DNA of 64,000 nt from Bacillus_BD sp963708895 (GTDB taxonomy: Bacteria > Bacillota > Bacilli > Bacillales > Cytobacillaceae): contig CAVPUE010000004.1 in the NCBI GenBank assembly GCA_963708895.1, forward strand, positions 67,025 through 131,024, written 5' to 3'. The notes beneath the pieces are model-generated. The model saw nothing but the letters and a program-made list of their open reading frames with translations. It did no database searches and was not told the origin of the DNA. Of the stretch, positions 52,959 to 61,937 are shown piece after piece (position 1 is the first letter of the stretch; every line of letters begins with the position of its first letter). The translations under genes and the position numbers were made by a program.

Positions 52959-54473
52959 ATGGATATCGAAACATTGTTATCATTTGATTGGGGAGTCATG
53001 ATGCCGGAATTCATTATCCTTGGGGTTGCTACCTTTATAACCTTGCTTGATTTGTTCATGCCTAAAGGGAAAAATCGGAAAATTCTCGGTTGGATTGGCT
53101 TTGTGGGCATCCTTTTGGCGATTGTTTCATTATTAGGTTTACTTGATCGGGATGTGACCTCGATTTTATATGATACATTCCGACTTGACGCTTTTGCAAA
53201 GGCCTTTAAATTAATTTTATTAGTAGGGGCAGGCTTGGTGATGCTGCTTGGAATAGGCTATGAACCAAGAGAAGGGTTAACAGAATATCGCGGTGAGTTT
53301 TTCTATTTATTCTTAACGGCGCTCCTTGGTGCGATGATGATGTCATCAAGCGGTGACTTGATTACCTTATTTATTGGTTTAGAACTGCTTTCAATGTCAT
53401 CATACATCTTAGCCGGTTTACGTAAAAAACACCTTGGATCCAATGAAGCGGCGATGAAGTATGTCGTGAACGGGAGTATTTCAAGTGCGATTACCTTATT
53501 TGGAATGAGTTATGTATATGGATTAACCGGAACAACAAATCTAGCTGAAATGAGAGATGTACTTGTAGGGGTCAATGACTCGCAGGTGACATTCTTACTG
53601 ATTCTTGCCTTTCTCATGATTTTTGTCGGATTATCCTTTAAAATAGCTACTGCACCATTCCATATGTGGGCACCTGATGTGTATCAGGGAGCACCAACAC
53701 CGGTGACAGCCTTTTTAAGTGTTGTTTCTAAAACAGCAGGGTTTGTGATCATCGTGCGGATTATTGTATCAATTTTCATTATGGCACCTACAAATGGACC
53801 AAACTCAGAACCGATTTTACTGATAATGAGTGACTATATTGCATGGATTGCTGGAATCACGATGGTGATTGGAAATGTTGTTGCCTTAAGGCAAAGAAAT
53901 ATTAAACGACTTTTAGCCTACTCTAGCATTGCTCATGCAGGTTATCTGTTAGTAGCACTTTCAGCTTTCTCCGTGTTTATGATGGACTCGTTATGGTTTT
54001 ATTTAATGGCATACTTATTCATGAATTTAGGAGTATTTGCCGTAATTGGGCTGCTAACGGAAAAAGAAGAAACTGAGGATTTACGATTCTTCTACGGGTT
54101 ATCCGAAAGGTCTCCAATGCTTGCGGTTGCGATGAGCATTATGATTTTATCACTCGCTGGAATCCCAGGGACAGCTGGGTTTATCGGGAAGCTAAATATC
54201 ATTACAGGTGCTCTTGCGCTCGAGCAGCCATACTATGTACTTGTGTCGGTCATGATTGGAACCACTGTCATCTCCTATGTTTATTATTTTAGGATCATGG
54301 TCGGGATGTTTTTCCGCCCTCCATTAAAGTTAGAACCAATCAAGGTTCCAGTTGGAACAGGGTTTGTCGTTGGCGTGTGTGTGGTAGCAACCATATTGTT
54401 TGGGATTTTCCCGAATCTTGCTTTTGACTTTTTACAAAATAATTTTTATGATTTTGGTGATTTTCTACAGTAA
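52959..54473 (+). CDS. nuoN: NADH-quinone oxidoreductase subunit N
   Basis: 504-residue antiporter-like subunit. LITLFIGLELLSMSSYILAG, TAPFHMWAPDVYQGAPTPVTAFLSV and KRLLAYSSIAHAGYLLVAL are conserved. Last gene of the operon; a terminator follows. nuoE, nuoF and nuoG are absent, so this is an 11-subunit complex. Confidence 0.95.
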   Translation: MDIETLLSFDWGVMMPEFIILGVATFITLLDLFMPKGKNRKILGWIGFVGILLAIVSLLGLLDRDVTSILYDTFRLDAFAKAFKLILLVGAGLVMLLGIGYEPREGLTEYRGEFFYLFLTALLGAMMMSSSGDLITLFIGLELLSMSSYILAGLRKKHLGSNEAAMKYVVNGSISSAITLFGMSYVYGLTGTTNLAEMRDVLVGVNDSQVTFLLILAFLMIFVGLSFKIATAPFHMWAPDVYQGAPTPVTAFLSVVSKTAGFVIIVRIIVSIFIMAPTNGPNSEPILLIMSDYIAWIAGITMVIGNVVALRQRNIKRLLAYSSIAHAGYLLVALSAFSVFMMDSLWFYLMAYLFMNLGVFAVIGLLTEKEETEDLRFFYGLSERSPMLAVAMSIMILSLAGIPGTAGFIGKLNIITGALALEQPYYVLVSVMIGTTVISYVYYFRIMVGMFFRPPLKLEPIKVPVGTGFVVGVCVVATILFGIFPNLAFDFLQNNFYDFGDFLQ

Positions 54474-54486
54474 AGAAGTCTTGTAT

Positions 54487-54521
54487 AATGGAAGAGTACG
54501 TGGATTGCTCTTCCATTTTTA
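54487..54521 (+). terminator. intrinsic terminator of the nuo operon
   Basis: Perfect 10-bp stem AATGGAAGAG (54487-54496) with CTCTTCCATT (54508-54517), followed by TTT. Confidence 0.9.
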
Positions 54522-54652
54522 AACACATGCCATATTGCTCAGAAATGAACAATAAGGGCAAGCTATTCAACAAAATAATCGAGAAATTTGAAACTTTTTG
54601 CGCTTTAAACCGTTTATTAAAAGAGGCATATTATAAGTGAGGGGGATGAATA

Positions 54653-54883
54653 TTGGGATATGGTCAAGAAGCTTTATTAAGCATACTCTCGCATCTCGTC
54701 TTTATCGCGGTAACATGGTGGGCGCTTCAGTCGATTAATTTTGAAAAATTTTTGCGTAAAAATCGAGTCGCACAAGCAAGAATGCTGTATGTTTTGGTTT
54801 CGATTGTAATTGGTAGTATTGTTAGTAATTTTTTCCTAGATTACCTATTCTGGTCCAAACAACTGCCATTAATATTTCAGTAA
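54653..54883 (+). CDS. ywzB: YwzB, DUF1146 membrane protein, function unknown
   Basis: 76-residue protein with two membrane helices (about 9-27 and 44-66) joined by a short basic loop (KFLRKNRVAQAR). It matches the DUF1146 family by its pattern and place before ywmB, as in B. subtilis. TTG start 54653 with GAGGGGG upstream. No function is established. Confidence 0.85.
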   Translation: MGYGQEALLSILSHLVFIAVTWWALQSINFEKFLRKNRVAQARMLYVLVSIVIGSIVSNFFLDYLFWSKQLPLIFQ

Positions 54884-55296
54884 AAATAGTGGAAAATTTA
54901 GGTCTTCATACATGTTTCAAAAAAACATTTTCTGAAGTATACTTATAATGGTGCTATTTGTCAAAGTTCGACAAAATTCAACATAAGCATTTTTTCCTTT
55001 TGGAAAAAATACATACTTGGTGTAAGGATTTTCAACAATTAACAAGATTTTGATTAAGTTTGAAAACATAGACAACTTAGACATCATAGGATATCCAAAT
55101 CAGCTAAAAAGTTCTAAGAGAATGACAAAGTCCACTTGGAGCATCAGTGAAGTTGTCACAACCAATAGTTTGAGTAAAGTTGAATGAATTTATTTATGAT
55201 TCTATTGGAATTGAGTATGTCAAAATGTGACGATTTTTCATAAGTATGAACTTCTCTCCCTTGGTAAAAATGGTAGTAAGGGGAGGGGTTATATAA
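54884..55296 (+). other. 413-bp gap upstream of ywmB
   Basis: AT-rich, no gene. A TATAAT at 54944-54949 lacks a good -35. TTCGACAAA at 54967-54975 is a perfect seven-base Spo0A-box core (TGTCGAA on the other strand), just downstream of that -10. Several short AT repeats occur, but no clear terminator follows ywzB. Confidence 0.5.
54967..54975 (-). promoter_or_regulatory. candidate Spo0A box
   Basis: TTTGTCGAA on the minus strand, matching the 0A-box core. A single box is weak evidence. Confidence 0.3.
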
Positions 55297-56007
55297 ATGA
55301 AAAAAGTAATCATGGTATTATTTAGTACTATTGCGGTTGGATTTATATTTTTTAATATAGCGAATGCAAAGACTGAAACAGATTTATTCAAAATGGCTGC
55401 TATTTTAGAAAAAGAAAAAATGGATATTCATAAATGGTCATTACATGCCAGAGAACAGATCGAAACAGGTCAAAGAGACGAGAGATTAAACGAGTTAATG
55501 GGACAGTATCCTGATTGGACTTGGACAGTCACAGAAGGAAATGAAAAATGGGAAGCAATTGGAATTTCTACAAAGGATCCTAGCATAACCGAGACCCTTT
55601 CACTTCTATCATCCGATGGATTTTCTTATTTGCTGTATGAAGTAAGTGGAAATGGTTGGGACAGTGAAGTGAAAAGAGTAGTACAGAATTCCATCTATCC
55701 AAAGTTTAATGCAATCTTTCATGAAAATGTTATAGTTTTCTCTTGTCTGTTTAGTGAATTAGATGGTAATATGAATAAGTCTGTGTCAGCCTCTGTAACT
55801 CGTCTTTTGCAGGCATTTCAAGCAAAAGAAGTGGAGACCTTAAAGGAGAAGAACTTTGTATCGACAACATCGTATTCTCCATTGTTCTCGGAGGCGATCC
55901 AAGGTGAAACAGAACAAATGAACTTACAACTAGGATTTCGAAACCAAGGAATGGGCGAAAAAACTACCCTTGTAGTTGGAACACCCATCATAACGATTGA
56001 ATATTAA
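55297..56007 (+). CDS. ywmB: YwmB family (DUF1779) secreted or anchored protein
   Basis: 236 residues with an N-terminal signal or anchor helix (about 4-24, ending NIANAK). The mature part mixes helices and strands, with EQIETGQRDERLNELMGQYPDWTW and FNAIFHENVIVFSCLFSELDG. It lies directly upstream of murA and spoIID, as ywmB does in B. subtilis. The function is unknown; the position hints at a cell-envelope role. Ribosome site GGGGAGGGG. Confidence 0.85.
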   Translation: MKKVIMVLFSTIAVGFIFFNIANAKTETDLFKMAAILEKEKMDIHKWSLHAREQIETGQRDERLNELMGQYPDWTWTVTEGNEKWEAIGISTKDPSITETLSLLSSDGFSYLLYEVSGNGWDSEVKRVVQNSIYPKFNAIFHENVIVFSCLFSELDGNMNKSVSASVTRLLQAFQAKEVETLKEKNFVSTTSYSPLFSEAIQGETEQMNLQLGFRNQGMGEKTTLVVGTPIITIEY

Positions 56008-56038
56008 TATAGAGATAATGGACGCGGAGGGGAATATT

Positions 56039-57353
56039 TTGGAAAAAATTATCGTCCGTGGCGGAAAAAGGTTAAGCGGAACTGTCAAAGTAGAGGGGGC
56101 AAAAAACGCTGTTTTACCTGTTATCGCCGCAACACTATTAGCAAGTGATGGAAAAAGTATTATTCGGGATGTGCCAACGCTCTCCGATGTATATACCATC
56201 AATGAAGTTTTACGTTATTTAAATGCCGATGTGGTATTTGAAAATAACTGTGTAATTGTGGATGCATCTAGGGATTTAAGTGTAGAGGCACCATTTGAAT
56301 ATGTTCGAAAAATGAGAGCATCTGTACTTGTGATGGGCTCGCTACTAGCAAGAAATGGTCGTGCGAGAGTGGCATTACCTGGTGGTTGTGCAATTGGATC
56401 TAGGCCGATTGACCAGCATCTAAAAGGTTTTGAAGCAATGGGTGCAAAGGTTAAAGTTGGAAATGGCTTTATTGAGGCTGAAGCTGAAAATGGCCGATTA
56501 CATGGTGCTAAAATTTATTTAGATTTCCCAAGTGTTGGTGCAACAGAAAATATTATGATGGCGGCTGTTTTAGCAGATGGAGTAACGGTCATTGATAACG
56601 TGGCAAAAGAACCCGAAATCGTTGACTTAGCGAACTTCCTTAATAAAATGGGTGCAAAGGTGAAAGGTGCTGGTACAGGCACGATTCGTATTGAGGGTGT
56701 CGATCAATTATTTGGTGCCGATCATGCGATTATTCCTGACCGAATTGAAGCGGGAACCTTTATGGTAGCTGCTGCGATTACGGGCGGAAACGTACTTGTA
56801 CAAGGTGCAGTACCTGAGCATTTAAACTCCTTGATTGCAAAAATGCAAGAAATGGGAGTGACCATTATGGAAGAGCCTACAGGTCTACGTGTCATTGGTG
56901 GCAATAGTCTTAAAGCCAGTTGACATTAAGACAATGCCACATCCTGGTTTTCCAACGGATATGCAGTCACAAATGATGGCTTTACTTCTTCGTGCAAATG
57001 GAACTTCGATGATTACAGAAACGGTATTTGAAAATCGTTTTATGCACGTTGAAGAATTCCGTCGTATGAATGCTGATATAAAAATTGAAGGTCGTTCCGT
57101 TGTCATTAATGGTCCTTCTCAATTACAGGGCGCAGAAGTAGCTGCAACCGACCTACGCGCAGCAGCTGCACTCGTTCTTTCTGGGCTTGTGGCTGATGGT
57201 GTCACTCGTGTCACAGAGCTAAAGCATCTAGATCGTGGTTATGTAAACTTCCATGAAAAATTAGCCTCACTTGGCGCAGATATAGAAAGAATCAATGAAG
57301 TAGAAGAAGTTGCTTCATATGATGAAAAACTTGTATCTGATCTAAATGCTTAA
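56039..57353 (+). CDS. murA: UDP-GlcNAc 1-carboxyvinyltransferase 1 (MurA/MurAA), frameshifted
   Basis: Primary MurA of bacilli, first step of peptidoglycan synthesis and the fosfomycin target. Start is TTG 56039 (MEKIIVRGGKRLSGTVKVEG) with CGGAGGGG upstream. Catalytic Cys117 lies in LPGGCAIGSRP. The frame stops at TGA after GNSLKAS (56923). Removing one C at 56916-56917 gives LKAVDIKTMPHPGFPTDMQ, matching the family exactly, and the protein continues to TAA 57353. Corrected length about 438 residues. Since MurAA is essential in B. subtilis, this is probably a sequence error, although murZ could in principle compensate. Confidence 0.93.
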
Positions 57354-57373
57354 AGTTAAAATAGACTGATAGA

Positions 57374-57406
57374 AAACCGCATGTTAAGACTATGCGGTTT
57401 TTTATT
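57374..57406 (+). terminator. intrinsic terminator after murA
   Basis: AAACCGCAT (57374-57382) pairs with ATGCGGTTT (57392-57400), followed by TTTTATTTTT. Confidence 0.88.
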
Positions 57407-57512
57407 TTTGTCTTAGATTTGTTAAAAGAACACTCAATAATTTTCCTTCTAAGTTCTTCCCGCCTAGTATTGTTACCTATCCTTTTTAAATTATTCAAGG
57501 TTCGACTTTTTG

Positions 57513-57541
57513 TCATAAAGGCTTGTCCATTTCCATATAAT
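57513..57541 (+). promoter_or_regulatory. probable sigma-E promoter for spoIID
   Basis: TCATAAA (57513-57519), 14-nt spacer, CATATAAT (57534-57541), agreeing with the sigma-E consensus (KMATATT, 13-15 nt, CATACAHT). spoIID is a classical sigma-E gene. Confidence 0.65.
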
Positions 57542-57609
57542 TGAATGAGATTAAATGATGCTTGTAAAAAAAGAAATAGTACACTATTTAACATGTATGG
57601 AGGAAAAAC

Positions 57610-58635
57610 ATGACGAGATTTAAACCAGTGGCTCTACTAGCTGCAGCACTATTTTTTGTCACTTTGTTGATACCAACAATTTTAGTACTACCATTTGGAA
57701 ATGATAAGGCGAGCGGGAGTTTAGGAGAGAATGTGACAGCAGAGGAAGAGAATACAGAAAGTGTCGGAACAGAGCCTATAATGGAGGTTGCCGTTTACCG
57801 GACAGCCAAAAAAACCGTTGAGAGTCTTCCTTTAGAAGAATATGTAGTCGGTGTGGTGGCATCTGAAATGCCAGCTGATTTTGAAACTGAGGCCTTGAAA
57901 GCCCAGGCCTTAACGGCTCGAACTTATATGGTGAAAAGGTTAATGATGGATGAGAAAAAGGATTTACCGAAAGATGCGGACGTTGGAGATACGGAATTTT
58001 ATCAGGTGTATAAAAATAAGGAAGAATTGAAAAGGTTATGGGGTTCTGATTATGATTGGAAGTTGGCGAAAGTTCAAGAAGCGGTGAAAGAAACGGCAGG
58101 CAAGGTTTTGACTTATGAAGGTAAACCTATTGATGCCACCTTTTTCTCAACGAGTAATGGCTATACGGAAAACTCAGAAGCGATCTGGCTCAATTCCTTA
58201 CCTTATTTAAAAAGTGTAGAAAGTCCTTGGGATAAGCAATCGCCAAAATTTAATGGTCAAAAGGCCATTCCTGTAGCGGAGTTTGAACAAAAATTAGGAG
58301 TCCAGGTTCCTGATGGAGGAGAAATTGGGAAAGTTGTAGAACGAACGGAAGGTAAGCGTGTCGGAACCGTAAATATTAGCGGCAAAAAGATTTCTGGAAA
58401 AGACATTCGCAAGAAACTAGGGCTGATGTCGACAGACTTTACTTGGGAACGTAAGGGCAACAATATCATTATTCATACAAGAGGAAACGGTCATGGAGTC
58501 GGAATGAGTCAATACGGAGCAAATGGAATGGCTCAAGAAGGGAAAGAGTATTCAGAGATTGTTCAGTACTACTATCAAGGTGTTGAAATCGTCAATGCTG
58601 ATCCATTTATTACAACGATTACGGCTAAAAAATAA
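57610..58635 (+). CDS. spoIID: stage II sporulation protein D (lytic transglycosylase)
   Basis: Mother-cell peptidoglycan lytic transglycosylase of the SpoIIDMP complex that drives engulfment. 341 residues: N-terminal membrane anchor (about 7-29), acidic linker, then the SpoIID domain. The catalytic Glu lies in EYVVGVVASEMPADFE. Further motifs: LKAQALTARTYMVKR, DATFFSTSNGYTENSEAIW and RGNGHGVGMSQYGANGMA. GGAGG ribosome site. Follows a sigma-E promoter. Confidence 0.96.
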   Translation: MTRFKPVALLAAALFFVTLLIPTILVLPFGNDKASGSLGENVTAEEENTESVGTEPIMEVAVYRTAKKTVESLPLEEYVVGVVASEMPADFETEALKAQALTARTYMVKRLMMDEKKDLPKDADVGDTEFYQVYKNKEELKRLWGSDYDWKLAKVQEAVKETAGKVLTYEGKPIDATFFSTSNGYTENSEAIWLNSLPYLKSVESPWDKQSPKFNGQKAIPVAEFEQKLGVQVPDGGEIGKVVERTEGKRVGTVNISGKKISGKDIRKKLGLMSTDFTWERKGNNIIIHTRGNGHGVGMSQYGANGMAQEGKEYSEIVQYYYQGVEIVNADPFITTITAKK

Positions 58636-58637
58636 AA

Positions 58638-58676
58638 CACGAAAAAGAGGCATGATAACCATGCCTCTTTTTCGTG
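58638..58676. terminator. bidirectional terminator between spoIID and the CAP gene
   Basis: Perfect 17-bp stem CACGAAAAAGAGGCATG (58638-58654) with its complement (58660-58676). Confidence 0.92.
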
Positions 58677-58697
58677 CTGGGTGCTAGATACCAACTA

Positions 58698-59537
58698 TTA
58701 TTTTCCAATAAACATTTGAGTCCAGTAGTTGCCTGTTGTTACATGTCCAACTCCAATGTGTGTGAAGTTTGGATTCATGATGTTTTCACGGTGACCTTGA
58801 GAATTCATCCAAGCTTGTACAACTTCTTCAGGTGAACGTTGACCCATGGCAATGTTTTCACCTGCTGATTTATAAGAAATGCCGTATGCTTTCATCATAT
58901 CAAAAGGTGAACCGTAAGTTGGGCTTGTATGGCTAAAGTAATTTTTTGTTTGCATATCCTTCGATTTATCACGTGCTACTTTACTTAACTCAACATCAAG
59001 TTTTAATGCTGGAAGACCATTTTTAGCACGTTCTTGGTTTGTTAACTCTACTACTTGTTGTTCAAACGCACTTACTGCAGAAGAAGCAGGTGTTGTTGCT
59101 TGAGGCTTCTCCGCTTGTACTGGTTTTTGCTGTACAGGCTTTTGAGCTGGTTTTTGAGCAGGTTGTTCTGTTTTAGGCTGTTCTTTTACAGGTTGTTGAA
59201 CTGGCTTTTGAACTTGCTCCTGTTTTTGTGTCGGTTGTTGAACTGGTTTTTGAGCAGGCTGCTTCTCAGCTTGTGCACCTTGTTCATTTAATTGTTTTTG
59301 TAAGTTATTGACTAATTGTTGAATCGTTTGGTCACTGTATTGGTTTCCTTTTAGGTTTGTCATATATTTTTGAACCAATTCATTCACTTGTTGTTGATCT
59401 AGTTTTTGACCTGCATGATAAACATATACTTTTGATTGAACTTCAACTGGTGAAGCGGCTTCGGCTTTATTCATTCCTGGTGTTGAAACAAGTAATGCTG
59501 CTGCGGCTGCGATTGAAAGGATTAATTTTTTATTCAT
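58698..59537 (-). CDS. secreted CAP/SCP-domain protein (YkwD-like)
   Basis: 279 residues. Signal peptide (about 1-27, ending KAEA), then a short helical region, then a Gln/Pro/Lys-rich repeat linker of PAQKPVQQ-type units (about 92-150). The C-terminal CAP domain (about 158-279) has VVELTNQERAKNGLPALKLD, HTSPTYGSPFDMMKAYG, AGENIAMGQRSPEEVVQAWM and SQGHRENIMNPNFTHIGVG. The His and Glu of the cavity are present. Such proteins are common on Bacillus cell and spore surfaces; the substrate is unknown. GGAGG precedes ATG. Confidence 0.9.
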   Translation of the reverse strand: MNKKLILSIAAAAALLVSTPGMNKAEAASPVEVQSKVYVYHAGQKLDQQQVNELVQKYMTNLKGNQYSDQTIQQLVNNLQKQLNEQGAQAEKQPAQKPVQQPTQKQEQVQKPVQQPVKEQPKTEQPAQKPAQKPVQQKPVQAEKPQATTPASSAVSAFEQQVVELTNQERAKNGLPALKLDVELSKVARDKSKDMQTKNYFSHTSPTYGSPFDMMKAYGISYKSAGENIAMGQRSPEEVVQAWMNSQGHRENIMNPNFTHIGVGHVTTGNYWTQMFIGK

Positions 59538-59928
59538 TTATAAAAACCTCCAGATATTTTTTAAGTTGTTAGTTGCTGTCTTGCTTACGAGAAAATCATA
59601 CCACGGAGTTTTTGTAATAATATTGGTAGGAAATGGTACTAATAAAAATAATGTCGGTTGGGAAGGATAATAAATTGGTTAAAACTCATATCTGACAAGC
59701 GTTTGAGGATCAGTTGCATAATGTGCATTAAATTTACATAAAATGGAACCTATTCACCATATTTCCTGTAAAGAGGGGTTGACAGGTTTTTTAAAAGGAA
59801 GGATTTTTTTACTTTTATTACAACAATGATACAAAAACGGTGCTTTTGTTACATGGAATTCCCAATAACTGGGTGACTGGCTTCTTAGATAGAAAAAACG
59901 GTCATCCATTCTAGTGGTGACCGTTTTG
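59538..59928 (-). other. 391-bp gap between the CAP and VanZ-like genes
   Basis: Beyond a terminator at 59893-59927 I see no gene or convincing promoter. A TTGACA at 59780 has no suitable -10. Confidence 0.5.
59893..59927 (-). terminator. terminator downstream of the vanZ-like gene
   Basis: AAAACGGTCA(T)CC pairs with GG(T)TGACCGTTTT, flanked by A on the left (T-tract for the minus strand). Confidence 0.85.
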
Positions 59929-60348
59929 CTAGTTTCTAAATCGAGATTCTATTTGATGCAAGAAGTGCCCAAGTTTAGCAAATCGCTTTTTTTGATAGGC
60001 TCCGAACAATACCCATGATGCGACTAGCACTCCGATTACATCCTTCACTACATCAATAACCGTTGCCGATCGATAGGGAACAAAGTATTGATGAAATTCA
60101 TCACTTAACCCATATAATGAAGAAACTAAAATGAATAAGAGATTCAGTTTAGGTGAAACCCCATTAAAAGATAGAGCTGCGAGAAAGAGTAGGGCATACA
60201 GAATGCCAAACTCTACTAAATGCAAGGACTCTTTCACGATTGAGTCCCATTTTGGTAACTCGACAACAGCATCTGCCGGCATGCTCGACATCACCCAGAC
60301 AGCAGCCATATAGAGAAACGGTAAAACTCTAATGATCAGTTTTAACAT
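59929..60348 (-). CDS. VanZ-like membrane protein (YwnJ-like)
   Basis: 139 residues, four predicted membrane helices (about 5-22, 42-60, 67-86 and 100-118). The VanZ family motif ESLHLVEFGILYALL (helix 2) and SLYGLSDEFHQYFVPYRSATVIDVVKDVIGVL are visible, with conserved Glu, His and Asp residues. B. subtilis has the VanZ-like ywnJ near spoIIQ. VanZ-type proteins can affect glycopeptide tolerance, but no role is established here. Confidence 0.87.
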   Translation of the reverse strand: MLKLIIRVLPFLYMAAVWVMSSMPADAVVELPKWDSIVKESLHLVEFGILYALLFLAALSFNGVSPKLNLLFILVSSLYGLSDEFHQYFVPYRSATVIDVVKDVIGVLVASWVLFGAYQKKRFAKLGHFLHQIESRFRN

Positions 60349-60471
60349 AGCAACCTCCAGAAATAATAAGGATAAGAAAAACGATACGAAAAGGTTACTC
60401 CTTTCTCCACACTATTTTACCTTTTTCAGATAATCATGAATAATTATAAACGTTTTGTCGAAAAATAAGCA

Positions 60472-60502
60472 GTAAAAATTTTTTTTGAAAAAGGTATATA
60501 AT
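60472..60502 (+). promoter_or_regulatory. candidate sigma-F promoter for spoIIQ
   Basis: GTAAA (60472-60476), 16-nt spacer, GGTATATAAT (60493-60502), partly matching the sigma-F pattern (GYWTA, ~15 nt, GGnnAnAnTR). spoIIQ is a sigma-F target in B. subtilis. Confidence 0.4.
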
Positions 60503-60542
60503 CATGAGAATTTGTTCAGAATGATTGCTGAGGTGATGATAA

Positions 60543-61565
60543 ATGAGAGAGGAAGAAAAGAAACAAGCTTCTCTAAAAAAATTCTTTAAAAAACGTTGGG
60601 TATTTCCAGCCGTATACATTGCAAGTGCAGCTTTGATTTTAACGGGGGTTCTATGGTTCCAAAATAGCAGCACAGAGAATGCTACAGAATCTGATAGATT
60701 TGGATATGAGGCAACACCTGGGGAGAACCAATTCAATGAGCCAGCAGAAGAAGTAGCACGTTCAATGGAAAACATTGTCCTACCACTTTCAGAAAAAGAT
60801 CGCACTAATGTTGTTATTAAAACAAAATTCTATGAAGATACGGCAAATGCAGAGGATCAAGAAGCAGCCATTGTCGTTTACCAAAATCAATATCATCCAA
60901 ATACAGGAATTGATGTTGCGGTAAAAGACAGTGAAGCATTTGATGTAATGGCAGCATTAAGCGGTACTGTAACGAAGGTTCAAGAAGATGCACTTCTTGG
61001 AAATGTGATCGAAATTGAGCATGATGATAACATTGTAACACGTTATTCATCTGTGAAAGACATGAAAGTGACAATGGGCGACAAAGTTGAACAAGGACAA
61101 GCTCTTGCAACAGCTGGAAAAAGCTTGTTTAACGAAGAAGCAGGTGTACATGTTCACTTTGAAATTCGCAAAGATGGTGTACCTGTAAATCCAGAAGATT
61201 ATTTAAACAAGCCATTTAGTGAATTACAAGAAACAAGTGTAACAGAAGAAAACGATGCAACTGATTCTGATAAGACTGAAGAGGCAGAGCCTGAAAAACC
61301 TGAAACTGAAAAGGAAACAGGAGTAAGTGAAGAAGAGCCTGCTCAAGGTACGAAGGAAGATGACAAGCCTTCGACAGATAAAGAAACAACATCGGAAGAA
61401 AAACCAGCTACGGATGAAGATAAATCAACAGATAGAAAGTCAGATACTGATGAAAACAAATCATCTGATGAGAAAACATCAACTGACGAAGAAAAGTCAT
61501 CTTCTGATGAAAAGAATGCTGATGAAAACGAAGATGAAAAAGCAAAGCAAAATTCTGATGCTTAA
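60543..61565 (+). CDS. spoIIQ: stage II sporulation protein Q with a long acidic tail
   Basis: Forespore membrane protein that binds mother-cell SpoIIIAH across the septum. 340 residues: short cytoplasmic N-terminus, one membrane helix (about 21-40), and a LytM/M23-like domain (about 75-225). The first zinc-ligand position in the HxGxD-type motif reads NTGID, so the domain is degenerate. HVHFEIRKDG is kept. The C-terminal ~115 residues are a repetitive Asp/Glu/Lys/Ser/Thr tail of DEDKSTD- and DENKSSD-type units, longer than in B. subtilis (283 residues in total). GAGGTGATG ribosome site. Confidence 0.95.
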   Translation: MREEEKKQASLKKFFKKRWVFPAVYIASAALILTGVLWFQNSSTENATESDRFGYEATPGENQFNEPAEEVARSMENIVLPLSEKDRTNVVIKTKFYEDTANAEDQEAAIVVYQNQYHPNTGIDVAVKDSEAFDVMAALSGTVTKVQEDALLGNVIEIEHDDNIVTRYSSVKDMKVTMGDKVEQGQALATAGKSLFNEEAGVHVHFEIRKDGVPVNPEDYLNKPFSELQETSVTEENDATDSDKTEEAEPEKPETEKETGVSEEEPAQGTKEDDKPSTDKETTSEEKPATDEDKSTDRKSDTDENKSSDEKTSTDEEKSSSDEKNADENEDEKAKQNSDA

Positions 61566-61580
61566 CATCGCATAAATTGA

Positions 61581-61624
61581 AAGGGGAAGAATCTAATTTT
61601 TATTAGATTCCTCCCCTTTTTAGT
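61581..61624 (+). terminator. intrinsic terminator after spoIIQ
   Basis: AAGGGGAAGAATCTAAT (61581-61597) pairs with ATTAGATTCCTCCCCTT (61602-61618) with one mismatch, followed by TT. Confidence 0.88.
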
Positions 61625-61767
61625 TTTTTATTTGTAAGAGGATTGTTAATTTTATAAAATATTCGGAAAATTTATAGGTATTTGTGGATTTTGTGCATAA
61701 ACGACCACCAAAGCTAATAGACTGATACAAACCTATCAAAGAGAGTGTTTGAGGTGAGGAATCGTTT

Positions 61768-61869
61768 ATGACCAGTATAGATATGAATCTGATGTTTTTT
61801 ATTCCTTGTAGCTGGAGAGCAGGTTGCTTTCTACCGTGTGACTCTCATGAACAACATGCGGTTACCTAA
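61768..61869 (+). CDS. usd: usd, short leader ORF upstream of spoIIID
   Basis: ATG 61768 opens 33 residues, MTSIDMNLMFFIPCSWRAGC onward, ending EQHAVT, with GGTGAGGA 7 nt upstream. In B. subtilis translation of spoIIID depends on translation of a small upstream ORF called usd. This ORF occupies the same place in the spoIIID leader, 68 nt before its start codon. I could not compare sequences; the call rests on position and a good ribosome site. The sequence between it and spoIIID can fold over the spoIIID start (CACAC near 61900 with GTGTG at 61936-61940). Confidence 0.6.
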   Translation: MTSIDMNLMFFIPCSWRAGCFLPCDSHEQHAVT

Positions 61870-61937
61870 TAATTGAACTAGCAAGAAGCGAGTCTCATTT
61901 CACACTTCTCACATCCAAATTGGGGAGGGCGAGTGGT

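Noticed and set aside
59055..59291. ORF opposite the CAP-protein linker
   Set aside because: Low-complexity shadow of the Gln/Pro/Lys repeats in the CAP gene.
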